Origin: a virus
Length of the DNA stretch: 33,492 nt
IMG/VR virus record: IMGVR_UViG_3300020601_000043
Span: 1 to 33,492 of that record
Reading direction: 5' to 3' (one strand)
The notes under the pieces were generated by a model. That model did no database searches. It was given only the letters and a program-made list of their open reading frames with translations, and was not told where the DNA came from. Positions 1 to 6,532 of the stretch are shown here, piece by piece (the first letter of the stretch is position 1; every line of letters begins with the position of its first letter). Made by a program: the position numbers and the translations under genes.

Positions 1-30
1 GTATCGATTGATGACATTGTTGATTTTAAT

Positions 31-70
31 TTGTAACATGATTTGACTTTTGCTTTTTAATATGTTACAA
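31..70. promoter_or_regulatory. inverted repeat flanking P1 (possible operator)
   Basis: TTGTAACAT (31-39) and ATGTTACAA (62-70) are perfect 9-bp inverted copies. The second copy overlaps the -10 box of P1 and the first lies just upstream of the -35 box. Their centres are 31 bp apart, about three helical turns, a geometry that suits two protein dimers or a bent complex. That a regulator binds here is inference. Confidence 0.4.
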
Positions 71-71
71 T
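43..71 (+). promoter_or_regulatory. sigma70-like extended -10 promoter P1
   Basis: A -35 box TTGACT (43-48) lies 17 bp before a -10 box TACAAT (66-71). TG sits at 63-64, giving an extended -10. The start of transcription should fall near 78, about 70 nt ahead of the first ORF. The promoter reads into the dense small-ORF cluster, so it is probably an early promoter used by host RNA polymerase. Its ATGTTAYAAT core recurs in P2 and P3. Confidence 0.7.
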
Positions 72-147
72 CGAGTAACACTAACAAAGCAGATAACAAA
101 ATATATATTAATTATTATTTAAATTATTTTAATAAAGGAGAAAAGAA

Positions 148-303
148 TTGAGAGATTATATTAAAGAACTAATAGATAATCATTATGATAGTCAACCTTT
201 AAAAGGTACAAGACCTAATGAGTTTGATTATCTAGTGGATAAAGATGTTAAAAAAATGGAGGAAGAATATGATTCAATATCAAAATCAAAAAGTAACAGC
301 TAA
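148..303 (+). CDS. small early protein, TTG start (51 aa)
   Basis: This short ORF opens with TTG, 7 nt after a strong AAAGGAG site (134-140). No ATG is available in frame until codon 37, so the ribosome site decides the start. The product is charged (rich in Asp, Glu and Lys), has no Cys and no membrane segment, and is probably a soluble early protein. It is the first gene behind promoter P1 and overlaps the next ORF by 35 nt. I recognise no family. Confidence 0.55.
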   Translation: MRDYIKELIDNHYDSQPLKGTRPNEFDYLVDKDVKKMEEEYDSISKSKSNS

Positions 304-514
304 GACTTATGCTAAACATCAAGTATCAGATTACTTAATGAGGTTGTTTGATGACCCTAATGTTCATATGGATGAGGACTTTGAAAACTTTACACATAAA
401 GAACAAGAAGAAATACTTAGGCACGTTAGTTTGTTTGAGGATAGGATTCATAAACTATTAGGGGTATCGTTTAAACAGATCATAAGCTCTAGTAATTTTA
501 CAAAGGCTATATAA
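269..514 (+). CDS. small early hypothetical protein (81 aa)
   Basis: The ATG at 269 follows GGAGGA (258-263). A longer version from ATG 245 lacks a ribosome site, so 269 is preferred. The product is hydrophilic with no membrane segment. Its middle is acidic and the C-terminus resembles a short helical domain. The start lies inside the previous ORF in another frame, as in tightly packed phage early operons. A GTTTAAAC palindrome lies at 469-476. Function unknown; early host-takeover proteins of this size are common in phages. Confidence 0.6.
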   Translation: MIQYQNQKVTAKTYAKHQVSDYLMRLFDDPNVHMDEDFENFTHKEQEEILRHVSLFEDRIHKLLGVSFKQIISSSNFTKAI

Positions 515-527
515 CAGGAGGTTAATT

Positions 528-737
528 ATGGAATTTATATTAATAGTAGTAGGTGTTGTTACATTATTAACGACAACAGTTTTGTACATGTACTTGGTAG
601 ATGAGGAAAAGATAGAACCACACTACCCAACTACTGCACAGCGTGGAAACTTTTGGGATGCAGAGACTAAGAAGTTTTACAAATGGGATGAGTTGATGGA
701 ACTTAAAAAAGAGAGGGAACAAAATGACACAGCATGA
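528..737 (+). CDS. small membrane-anchored early protein (69 aa)
   Basis: The start has a textbook AGGAGG just upstream (516-521). Residues 2-23 form one strongly hydrophobic transmembrane helix rich in Val, Leu, Ile and Thr. A soluble acidic and basic tail of about 45 residues follows, with a W-rich stretch near residue 43. An N-terminal anchor with a cytoplasmic tail is the likely topology. Possible roles such as superinfection exclusion or membrane modification are guesses. The end overlaps the next gene by 14 nt. Confidence 0.65.
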   Translation: MEFILIVVGVVTLLTTTVLYMYLVDEEKIEPHYPTTAQRGNFWDAETKKFYKWDELMELKKEREQNDTA

Positions 738-924
738 TGAAGCTGTTGAACAGCAAAGAGAAATACTTGAGTTAGAAAAACAAGCTAAACGAGTTGTAGG
801 TATTGACACTAGGTACAAAGATGGGTTATGGTATAAACAAATAGTTGACTATGCAGATGGTCGAAGAGTTACAGAGTACAGAGATAAACGCAGAGCAACG
901 ATAGAGGAACATTATGAAAGGTGA
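724..924 (+). CDS. small charged early protein (66 aa)
   Basis: The first half is a Glu/Gln/Lys-rich predicted helix. The second half looks like a small beta domain ending in an Arg/Glu-rich tail. There is no Cys and no membrane segment. The ATG overlaps the end of the preceding membrane-protein gene by 14 nt with GAGAGGGA just upstream, and the 3' end overlaps the next ORF by 11 nt. This suggests co-translation within one operon. No family recognised. Confidence 0.6.
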   Translation: MTQHDEAVEQQREILELEKQAKRVVGIDTRYKDGLWYKQIVDYADGRRVTEYRDKRRATIEEHYER

Positions 925-1102
925 AATATTTGGATTTGGAATTGGGTTAATGGTGACTTTAACATTAATGAATGTAGTATTTATCGTGGAAGAAGTTAAA
1001 GAACAGAAAGGACAAAGCTATGAAGTTTGTCGAGATAAACTGTTCAAAGCTTATCCACAAGAAGTAGATTACAAAGAGTGGAGGACATGTATCAATGGCT
1101 AA
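914..1102 (+). CDS. small early membrane protein (62 aa)
   Basis: Residues 4-25 form a hydrophobic helix with two Gly residues (a GFGIGL-type start), followed by a charged 35-residue tail with two Cys (near residues 39 and 58). The tail Cys pair could form a disulfide if it lies in the periplasm. It is the second single-pass protein in this cluster. It overlaps genes on both sides by 11 and 8 nt. Function unknown. Confidence 0.6.
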   Translation: MKGEIFGFGIGLMVTLTLMNVVFIVEEVKEQKGQSYEVCRDKLFKAYPQEVDYKEWRTCING

Positions 1103-1244
1103 GACATGGAACAAAACTACTCATGTACCTGCTACACAAGGCAGAGGCAAGAAAACAAGTCAAGGTAGAGGTAATGTTGCCTACTCTACCATGAATAAAA
1201 ACAAGAAGGCATCGTTTAAACAATATCGAGGGCAAGGTAAATGA
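1095..1244 (+). CDS. small basic Gly/Lys-rich protein (49 aa)
   Basis: The ATG at 1095 lies in the tail of the preceding gene behind GGAGGACA (1080-1087), and the stop overlaps the next start as ATGA (1241-1244). The 49-aa product is very basic, with a QGRGKK-type segment and a C-terminal MNKNKKASFKQYRGQGK ending. From memory, similar short proteins with a MNK-basic-YRGQG ending occur in marine cyanophages and other marine phages. The charge suggests nucleic-acid binding, but this is not established. It contains GTTTAAAC at 1214-1221. Confidence 0.65.
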   Translation: MAKTWNKTTHVPATQGRGKKTSQGRGNVAYSTMNKNKKASFKQYRGQGK

Positions 1245-1432
1245 ACGAGAAAATAATAACAATTAAAATTCCAGCAAGACATTTAGAATGGATTAAAAAG
1301 AACTATGCTAAATCTAAAAGTGGTCTGACCAGTTTGTTTGAGTATGGGGGTATAGATATCCAAGATGTACATGCCATATCAGACTTACTCTATCATCTTA
1401 ATGAAGCATTAAAAATTGAAGGTGGTGAATGA
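1241..1432 (+). CDS. small early hypothetical protein (63 aa)
   Basis: It is coupled by ATGA overlaps to the genes on both sides (1241-1244 and 1429-1432), which suggests obligatory co-translation. The product begins with a short beta-strand-like stretch (KIITIKIPA) followed by two predicted helices. It has no membrane segment and no Cys. The form resembles a small regulatory or partner protein of the following 165-aa gene. That is inference from position only, and no family is recognised. Confidence 0.6.
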   Translation: MNEKIITIKIPARHLEWIKKNYAKSKSGLTSLFEYGGIDIQDVHAISDLLYHLNEALKIEGGE

Positions 1433-1926
1433 ACATATTTTATTTTGATGAATGTCCAACTATATCAGCAGAAGCACAGCCTGATAAGATGCTGGTGAAG
1501 ATGCCACTTGAAACAGCACAGATGTTATGCACAGCACACAGGTTGTTAGATGGTGACGAGTATGCAGATGCTAATGGGTTATACAAACAAGCATACATGA
1601 ACCACCCATGTACTAAATGGGCTAGAGAATCTAGCTCTAACTACTCATGGTTATATCGCCACTTCCTTGCACTAGGACTTGAGTATGAGTATAGGTACGG
1701 TAGGAAACATGCAAGTGTTGTTAAGTTAGAAGAACCACTGAGCAAGATGCCAGATAATATTACACATACAAGTATGACACCACTAGCACAGGCTATGCCT
1801 GAGGAGTATAAGAATGAGGATGCTATCATTGCTTATCGTGATTACTGCATTAACGAAAAACACTATGCCAAATGGGAACGCAATAGAGCTAAGCCTATAT
1901 GGTGGACAACACAGGAAGCTGTTTAA
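1429..1926 (+). CDS. conserved phage protein of unknown function (165 aa)
   Basis: The opening MNIFYFDECP, the segment LVKMPLETAQMLCTAHRLLDG (about residues 21-42) and the ending PEEYKNEDAIIAYRDYC...W-RN-AKPIWW match what I remember of a widespread phage family of 150-200 aa. In that family the Lys, Met, Glu and His residues of the xVKMxLE-AQxLxTAHR block are invariant. Members are sometimes loosely linked to DNA glycosylases but have no assigned function that I trust. The His and Trp-rich ends suggest an enzyme or nucleic-acid-binding fold. The stop codon lies inside GTTTAAAC (1921-1928). It closes the first early operon, and promoter P2 follows at once. Confidence 0.7.
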   Translation: MNIFYFDECPTISAEAQPDKMLVKMPLETAQMLCTAHRLLDGDEYADANGLYKQAYMNHPCTKWARESSSNYSWLYRHFLALGLEYEYRYGRKHASVVKLEEPLSKMPDNITHTSMTPLAQAMPEEYKNEDAIIAYRDYCINEKHYAKWERNRAKPIWWTTQEAV

Positions 1927-1944
1927 ACATTTTGAAATTAAGTA

Positions 1945-1973
1945 TTGACAAGAGTTTCTATTCATGTTATAAT
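1945..1973 (+). promoter_or_regulatory. perfect sigma70 promoter P2 with extended -10
   Basis: Consensus TTGACA (1945-1950), a 17-bp spacer, and consensus TATAAT (1968-1973), with TG at 1965-1966 for the extended -10. Every element matches the E. coli sigma70 ideal. Transcription should start at about 1980-1981, directly next to the ATG at 1982. Confidence 0.85.
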
Positions 1974-1981
1974 GTCACCTT

Positions 1982-2185
1982 ATGTATTTAAAAGAAAGAG
2001 AACAGTACGATACAGAGATTCTAACTCGTGATGAGTACAGAAGATTTGGTGAGTACCTAACTGTAAACAACCTAAACGTTGGGCACGTTGTTGAAAAGTT
2101 AGACGATACATTCAAGGTAACATTATCTAGTACACCTCTTACCTTTTGGGAGGAGATACTAGCTGAGATTAGAACTCTTGATTAA
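1982..2185 (+). CDS. 67-aa early protein, apparently leaderless
   Basis: The only usable start is the ATG at 1982. No in-frame ATG, GTG or TTG start precedes it after the stop at 1970-1972, and no Shine-Dalgarno sequence lies upstream. Promoter P2 predicts a 5' end 1-2 nt before this ATG, so the mRNA should be leaderless. The product is acidic and soluble, with a short helix (LKEREQYDTEILTRDEY) and a beta-rich middle (HVVEKLDDTFKVTLSS). Dedication of such a strong promoter to one small gene suggests rapid, abundant expression right after infection. Function unknown. Confidence 0.6.
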   Translation: MYLKEREQYDTEILTRDEYRRFGEYLTVNNLNVGHVVEKLDDTFKVTLSSTPLTFWEEILAEIRTLD

Positions 2186-2189
2186 GCAT

Positions 2190-2275
2190 ACTAAGGGACA
2201 GCCCTCAAATGTAACTTCCTTTAGTCCTTGGTATTCAACAGAAGTTGAGCAAGTTTTCGGTGCTTTGTGCAATAA
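2190..2275 (+). ncRNA. candidate structured RNA downstream of the leaderless gene
   Basis: The 197-nt gap between genes holds several inverted repeats. ACTAAGGGA (2190-2198) can pair with TCCTTTAGT (2217-2225), nine pairs with one G-U. Alternatively AGGG (2194-2197) pairs with CCCT (2202-2205), so the two stems exclude each other. TCAAC-AGAA-GTTGA (2235-2248) is a compact hairpin. No ORF or terminator U-run was found here. It could be a 3' UTR structure, a processed small RNA or chance pairing. Confidence 0.3.
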
Positions 2276-2321
2276 GAACCGACTCCGTTTAAACACATTA
2301 ATAAATAAATTAAAATAATAC

Positions 2322-2350
2322 TTTACTTTATGATTATAGTATGTTATAAT
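2322..2350 (+). promoter_or_regulatory. sigma70-like extended -10 promoter P3 for the replication module
   Basis: TTTACT (2322-2327), a 17-bp spacer and TATAAT (2345-2350), with TG at 2342-2343. The block ATGTTATAATG (2341-2351) is identical to the one in P2. Transcription from about 2357 would give a 26-nt leader with a strong AAAGGAGG before the SSB gene at 2383. This is probably the promoter of the DNA replication genes. Confidence 0.7.
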
Positions 2351-2382
2351 GCACAAACTTAATACAACAAAGGAGGAAACTT

Positions 2383-2793
2383 ATGTATGAGTATATAGAA
2401 GGTAGGTCAATGTGGGCTAAGGTTAGCACACCTAACGCAAACTTTGGTGACCCTAAGTATGAGATCACAGTCTTAACAGACCAAGAAACAGCCGATAGGT
2501 TGGAAGGTCTTGGACTATCTCAAGTGAAAGATAGAGCTGGTAATAATAAATTTGAAGAACCTGCATTTGCTTTTAGAAGAAAAGTAGAATCAGGTGGTCG
2601 AGTTAATCCTGCTCCATTGTTAGTAGATGCTGACGGTAATAAACTTGATGTATCAGTTGGTAATGGTTCTGAAGTTAAGGTTAAGTTCAAACCTTATTCA
2701 AGTAAGTACGGAACATTTGCTGAGTTAATAGCTGTTAAAGTTAATAAGTTAGTAGAGTATTCTGAACCTGATGCAGATAACGAGGAGTTTTAA
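2383..2793 (+). CDS. single-stranded DNA-binding protein, T7 gp2.5-like
   Basis: The 136-aa product has the features of a phage ssDNA-binding protein. An OB-fold-like, beta-rich body contains aromatic residues (SMWAKV near residue 10, FRRKVESGGR near 64, KFKPYSSKYGTFAEL near 101). The C-terminal tail is short and very acidic (EPDADNEEF) and ends in Phe, as T7 gp2.5 does. In T7 this tail contacts the polymerase and primase-helicase. It would coat ssDNA at the fork and aid recombination. AAAGGAGG precedes the start. Being the first gene behind P3 and just ahead of the replication enzymes supports the call. Confidence 0.8.
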   Translation: MYEYIEGRSMWAKVSTPNANFGDPKYEITVLTDQETADRLEGLGLSQVKDRAGNNKFEEPAFAFRRKVESGGRVNPAPLLVDADGNKLDVSVGNGSEVKVKFKPYSSKYGTFAELIAVKVNKLVEYSEPDADNEEF

Positions 2794-2795
2794 TT

Positions 2796-3098
2796 ATGAT
2801 TATTACTATTAACAATGACGATGGTAACACATCGTTTGATGTAAACAACATCAGCGATGATACTGTAAAGCAAGAAGCTACTGTTATCGTACAGAAAGTA
2901 GGTAACTTACAAGTTATCATAGAAGCTTTAGACTTTGCAAGTCGTACACATCGAGCTAACTTAGAAGAGTTGCTCAAAGATAGAGACGAAGCAATCGTTG
3001 AAACAGAACGTGCCAGAAATGATAAAGGGCAGTTCGTTGGCGATGACCCTGAGACTATTGAGGATGAATCAAAAGTAGCTAGTAAGTCAGATAAATAA
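2796..3098 (+). CDS. acidic hypothetical protein between SSB and primase (100 aa)
   Basis: The protein has a beta-like N-terminus (residues 1-15), a helical middle (about 25-75) and a disordered acidic C-terminus (GDDPETIEDESK). The segment NDKGQFVGDDP resembles a motif I associate with proteins at this place in marine podoviruses, from memory. GAGGAG precedes the ATG by 9 nt, only 2 nt after the SSB stop. Position suggests a replication accessory role, but no activity can be read from it. Confidence 0.65.
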   Translation: MIITINNDDGNTSFDVNNISDDTVKQEATVIVQKVGNLQVIIEALDFASRTHRANLEELLKDRDEAIVETERARNDKGQFVGDDPETIEDESKVASKSDK

Positions 3099-3119
3099 TA
3101 ACCGTTAGTGAGGGCTAAT

Positions 3120-4799
3120 ATGGAAAACAAAACTTGGGATAAGTTACATCAACCGTGTCCACTTTGCAATAGCAGTGATGCATGTTCTATCAACGCAGAT
3201 GGTTCAGCAAAGTGTTTCAGTTGTGGAGAATTTATGCCTAACTATAATAATTCATGTGAAGGAAAAGATATGGTACAACAAACAACAACAAATCAAACAG
3301 CGTTTAAACAACCTGATAATATAGATGCAGGAGTTTTCTCTACACTAACTGATAGACGTATCTCTCAAGATACTGCTAAGAAGTTTGGTGTTAAGGTAGT
3401 CCATGATCTACAAGGTAAGGTTATTAAGCACATGTATCCATATTACAATGGACATGAAATCTCTGCTACAAAAATAAGAAGTGTTGATAAAAAAGATTTC
3501 TTTGTTAATGGTTCGTATAATGAGACAGGATTGTTTGGTCAGCAGTTGTTTAAGGGTGGCAAGTATGTCACCGTGACCGAAGGGGAGTGTGATGCTATGG
3601 CAGCCTATGAACTACTAGGTAGTAAGTGGGCTGTGGTATCCATCAAGCGTGGTGCACAGGGAGCAGTCAAAGATATTAAAGAAAGCTTGGAGTTCTTTGA
3701 TGACTTTGAAAACGTGATCGTTGCTTTTGATAATGATAAAGCAGGAAAGGATGCATCTGTAAAGGTTGCAAGACTGTTTAAACCCGGCAAGGCTAGGATA
3801 CTCACACTTCCCAATGGGTTCAAAGACCCTAACGACATGCTACGTGAGAACAGACATAAAGATTTTGTCGAAGCGTGGTGGGCTAGTAAAGTGTATACAC
3901 CATCAGGTGTTATTAATGTTACAGAGCAACGTGAGAAGTTTCACAATCGTGAGAAGAAACAAAGCATACCTTATCCTTATGAAGGACTCAACAAAAAGCT
4001 GTATGGCTTAAGACAGGGTGAGCTTGTAACTCTTACAGGTGGAACAGGACTTGGTAAGTCTAGTGTAACCAGAGAGATAGAGCATTGGCTTGTGAAACAA
4101 ACACAGGACAACGTAGGTATTATAGCATTAGAAGAAGATTGGAGACGTACCATTGACGGTATACTTTCTATTGAAGCTAACGCTAGGTTATACATTGATC
4201 AAGAACGTGAGAAGTTTTCTAAAGAAGAACTTGATAAGATGTTTGACATCTTGTACGATGGTGAAAATAAGAACAGAGTATGGGTTCACTCACACTTTGG
4301 TACTAACGACATTGATGATATCTTTACCAAGCTACGCTTTATGATTATAGGTTGCGACTGTAAGTGGGTGGTAGTAGACCACTTGCACATGTTAGTAAGT
4401 GCAGTACATGAAGGTGATGAGAGACGAGCCATTGATACTATTATGACTAGACTTAGAAGTTTAGTTGAAGAGACAGGTGCAGGGATTATTCTTGTGTCTC
4501 ATCTTAGACGTGTCGATGGAAACAAAGGACATGAGAATGGAATTGAAGTAAGTCTCTCTCACCTACGTGGCTCAAATAGTATTGGTCAACTATCAGATTG
4601 TGTGATTGCATTGGAACGTAACCAACAATCAGATGACCCTGATGAGGCTAGAACTACAAGACTACGTGTACTTAAATCAAGATACACAGGTGATGTAGGT
4701 ATGGCAGCTAGAGTTATTTATGATGCAGATACAGGGAGATTAACAGAGCTAACAGACGAGGACATAGAGTTTGACCCGTCAGCAGATGAGGCATTTTAA
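3120..4799 (+). CDS. DNA primase-helicase, T7 gp4-like
   Basis: A bifunctional replication protein that unwinds the fork and makes RNA primers. Domains run in T7 gp4 order: a four-Cys zinc ribbon (C13, C16, C32, C35), a TOPRIM primase core (EGECDA near 154, FDND near 203), and a RecA-type helicase with Walker A GGTGLGKS (near 307-314), a Walker B-like VVVDHLHML (near 418) and a LVSHLRR segment near 460 that fits the nucleotide-sensing helicase motif. At 559 aa it matches T7 gp4 (566 aa). The ATG at 3120 has GAGGG 5 nt upstream; the GTG at 3108 has none, so 3120 is chosen. The SSB gene upstream and the polymerase gene 2 nt downstream complete the replisome. Confidence 0.95.
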   Translation: MENKTWDKLHQPCPLCNSSDACSINADGSAKCFSCGEFMPNYNNSCEGKDMVQQTTTNQTAFKQPDNIDAGVFSTLTDRRISQDTAKKFGVKVVHDLQGKVIKHMYPYYNGHEISATKIRSVDKKDFFVNGSYNETGLFGQQLFKGGKYVTVTEGECDAMAAYELLGSKWAVVSIKRGAQGAVKDIKESLEFFDDFENVIVAFDNDKAGKDASVKVARLFKPGKARILTLPNGFKDPNDMLRENRHKDFVEAWWASKVYTPSGVINVTEQREKFHNREKKQSIPYPYEGLNKKLYGLRQGELVTLTGGTGLGKSSVTREIEHWLVKQTQDNVGIIALEEDWRRTIDGILSIEANARLYIDQEREKFSKEELDKMFDILYDGENKNRVWVHSHFGTNDIDDIFTKLRFMIIGCDCKWVVVDHLHMLVSAVHEGDERRAIDTIMTRLRSLVEETGAGIILVSHLRRVDGNKGHENGIEVSLSHLRGSNSIGQLSDCVIALERNQQSDDPDEARTTRLRVLKSRYTGDVGMAARVIYDADTGRLTELTDEDIEFDPSADEAF

Positions 4800-4801
4800 T
4801 T

Positions 4802-6532
4802 ATGGATTTAGTATTTGATATTGAGACAGACGATTTACAAGCAACTCTTGTACATTGTATTGTAGCTCAAGATGCCGAGACAGGTAAGATATTTAAATTC
4901 CCTCCTCATAAATTAGAAGAGGGATATAGATTTCTTGCAACAGCAGACAGGCTTATTGGACATAACATTATTGGTTTTGACATACCAATGGTTCAAAAGT
5001 TTGGAGGTGTTGATCTCAGTAAGAAAGAAGTAATAGATACTCTTGTACTATCAAGACTATTTAATCCTAACCGAGATGGAGGTCATAGCTTAGAAAGCTG
5101 GGGCTTCCGTTTAGGTCTTGCTAAGATTGAGTTTGATGACTATGAAAATTATTCTAATGAAATGTTAGAGTACTGTGTTCGTGATGTAACCTTAAATACT
5201 TTAGTATATAAAAACTTACGTAATGAATCCAAAGGATTTAGTAAAGGTTGTATTAATCTTGAACAAGCAGTTGCTAAGATTATTAAACAACAAGAAGTTA
5301 ATGGGTTTAAGTTTGACATGCAATCAGCTTTAGTTTTATTAGCAGAGCTAAGAGAAAAGAAACAACAGATAGAAGATGAAGTTCATAATACTTTTAAACC
5401 TAAGTGGGTAGATACTAAATTAGTAACTCCATACATTAGAAAGGATGGGCAACTATCTAAACGTGGCTTAACCGATGATGAATATGAAAGGTGTTTAAAC
5501 ACCATGAACTATGAACCGTTTATGAGACAGACACTGCAAGACTTTAATCTCGGTTCTCGTAAACAGATAGGTGAATACCTAATTGATTTCGGGTGGAAGC
5601 CTGAAAGATTTACACCTACAGGTCAACCTATTGTAGATGAGAAAACTTTATCAGAGGTTACACATATACGTGAAGCTAAACTTATAGCAGACTTTTTATT
5701 AATACAGAAACGTATAGCACAGGTTGATTCTTGGGTCAGTGCTGTTAAAGACGATGGAAGAGTACACGGATTTGTCATACCTAATGGAGCTATTACTGGA
5801 AGGATGACACATAGAAATCCTAACATGGCTCAAGTACCATCAGTTCACAGTCCATATGGAAAAGAATGTAGGGCTTGTTGGGTTGTCGATGAAGGCAACG
5901 TACTGCTCGGAGTAGATGCTAGTGGACTAGAACTTAGAATGTTAGCACACTACATGGACGATGAAACTTATATTAAGGAGATATTAGATGGAGATATACA
6001 CACAGCTAATCAAAAAGCTGCAAAACTTAAATCAAGAAATCAGGCAAAAACATTCATCTATGCACTCATGTACGGTGCAGGAGATGAGAAGCTTGGAAAA
6101 GTGGTCGAAGGAAATACGTCAGATGGTAGACGAGCTAGAGAATATTTCTTCGATAATAACCCTGCATTTAAATCTCTTCGAGATAGAGTTACAAGAGCAG
6201 CAGGAAAAAAATTCCTTAAAGGGTTAGATGGTAGAAAGCTTTTTATACGAAACAATCATGCAGCTTTGAATACTTTATTGCAGGGAGCAGGTGCTATTGT
6301 TATGAAGAAAGGTTTAGAAATATTATCTAATAGATTAAATCTCAGCAGTACACCTCATAAGTTTGTAGCTAACATTCACGATGAATGGCAGATAGAAGTA
6401 TCAGAATGTAGAGCTAACAAGGTAGGACAGATGGCTGTTGAATCTATTATAGAGGCAGGTAAGTTTTATAATCTTCGTTGTCCGTTAGATGGCGAATACA
6501 AAGTAGGGAGGAACTGGAGTGAAACACATTAA
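4802..6532 (+). CDS. family A DNA polymerase with 3'-5' exonuclease, T7 gp5-like
   Basis: This is the replicative polymerase. The proofreading domain shows DIET (residues 6-9), GHNIIGFD (near 53) and EYCVRDVTLN (near 123). The polymerase domain shows motif A VDASGLELR (D372), motif B QAKTFIYALMYGAG (K416, Y420) and motif C HDE (526-528). The link region (GSRKQIGEYL, FTPTGQPIVDEKTL) is typical of T7-type enzymes, and the DnaJ-like insertion known from phage HMO-2011 is absent. At 576 aa it is somewhat shorter than T7 gp5 (704 aa). The residue equivalent to E. coli Phe762 is Tyr420. It starts 2 nt after the primase-helicase stop, and the GIY-YIG gene overlaps its 3' end by 14 nt. Confidence 0.96.
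   Translation: MDLVFDIETDDLQATLVHCIVAQDAETGKIFKFPPHKLEEGYRFLATADRLIGHNIIGFDIPMVQKFGGVDLSKKEVIDTLVLSRLFNPNRDGGHSLESWGFRLGLAKIEFDDYENYSNEMLEYCVRDVTLNTLVYKNLRNESKGFSKGCINLEQAVAKIIKQQEVNGFKFDMQSALVLLAELREKKQQIEDEVHNTFKPKWVDTKLVTPYIRKDGQLSKRGLTDDEYERCLNTMNYEPFMRQTLQDFNLGSRKQIGEYLIDFGWKPERFTPTGQPIVDEKTLSEVTHIREAKLIADFLLIQKRIAQVDSWVSAVKDDGRVHGFVIPNGAITGRMTHRNPNMAQVPSVHSPYGKECRACWVVDEGNVLLGVDASGLELRMLAHYMDDETYIKEILDGDIHTANQKAAKLKSRNQAKTFIYALMYGAGDEKLGKVVEGNTSDGRRAREYFFDNNPAFKSLRDRVTRAAGKKFLKGLDGRKLFIRNNHAALNTLLQGAGAIVMKKGLEILSNRLNLSSTPHKFVANIHDEWQIEVSECRANKVGQMAVESIIEAGKFYNLRCPLDGEYKVGRNWSETH

Noticed and set aside
2741-3130. 129-aa open frame on the - strand opposite the SSB and 100-aa genes
   Set aside because: It is antisense to two well-supported + strand genes with good ribosome sites, and its translation is low-complexity Ser/Leu without family features.
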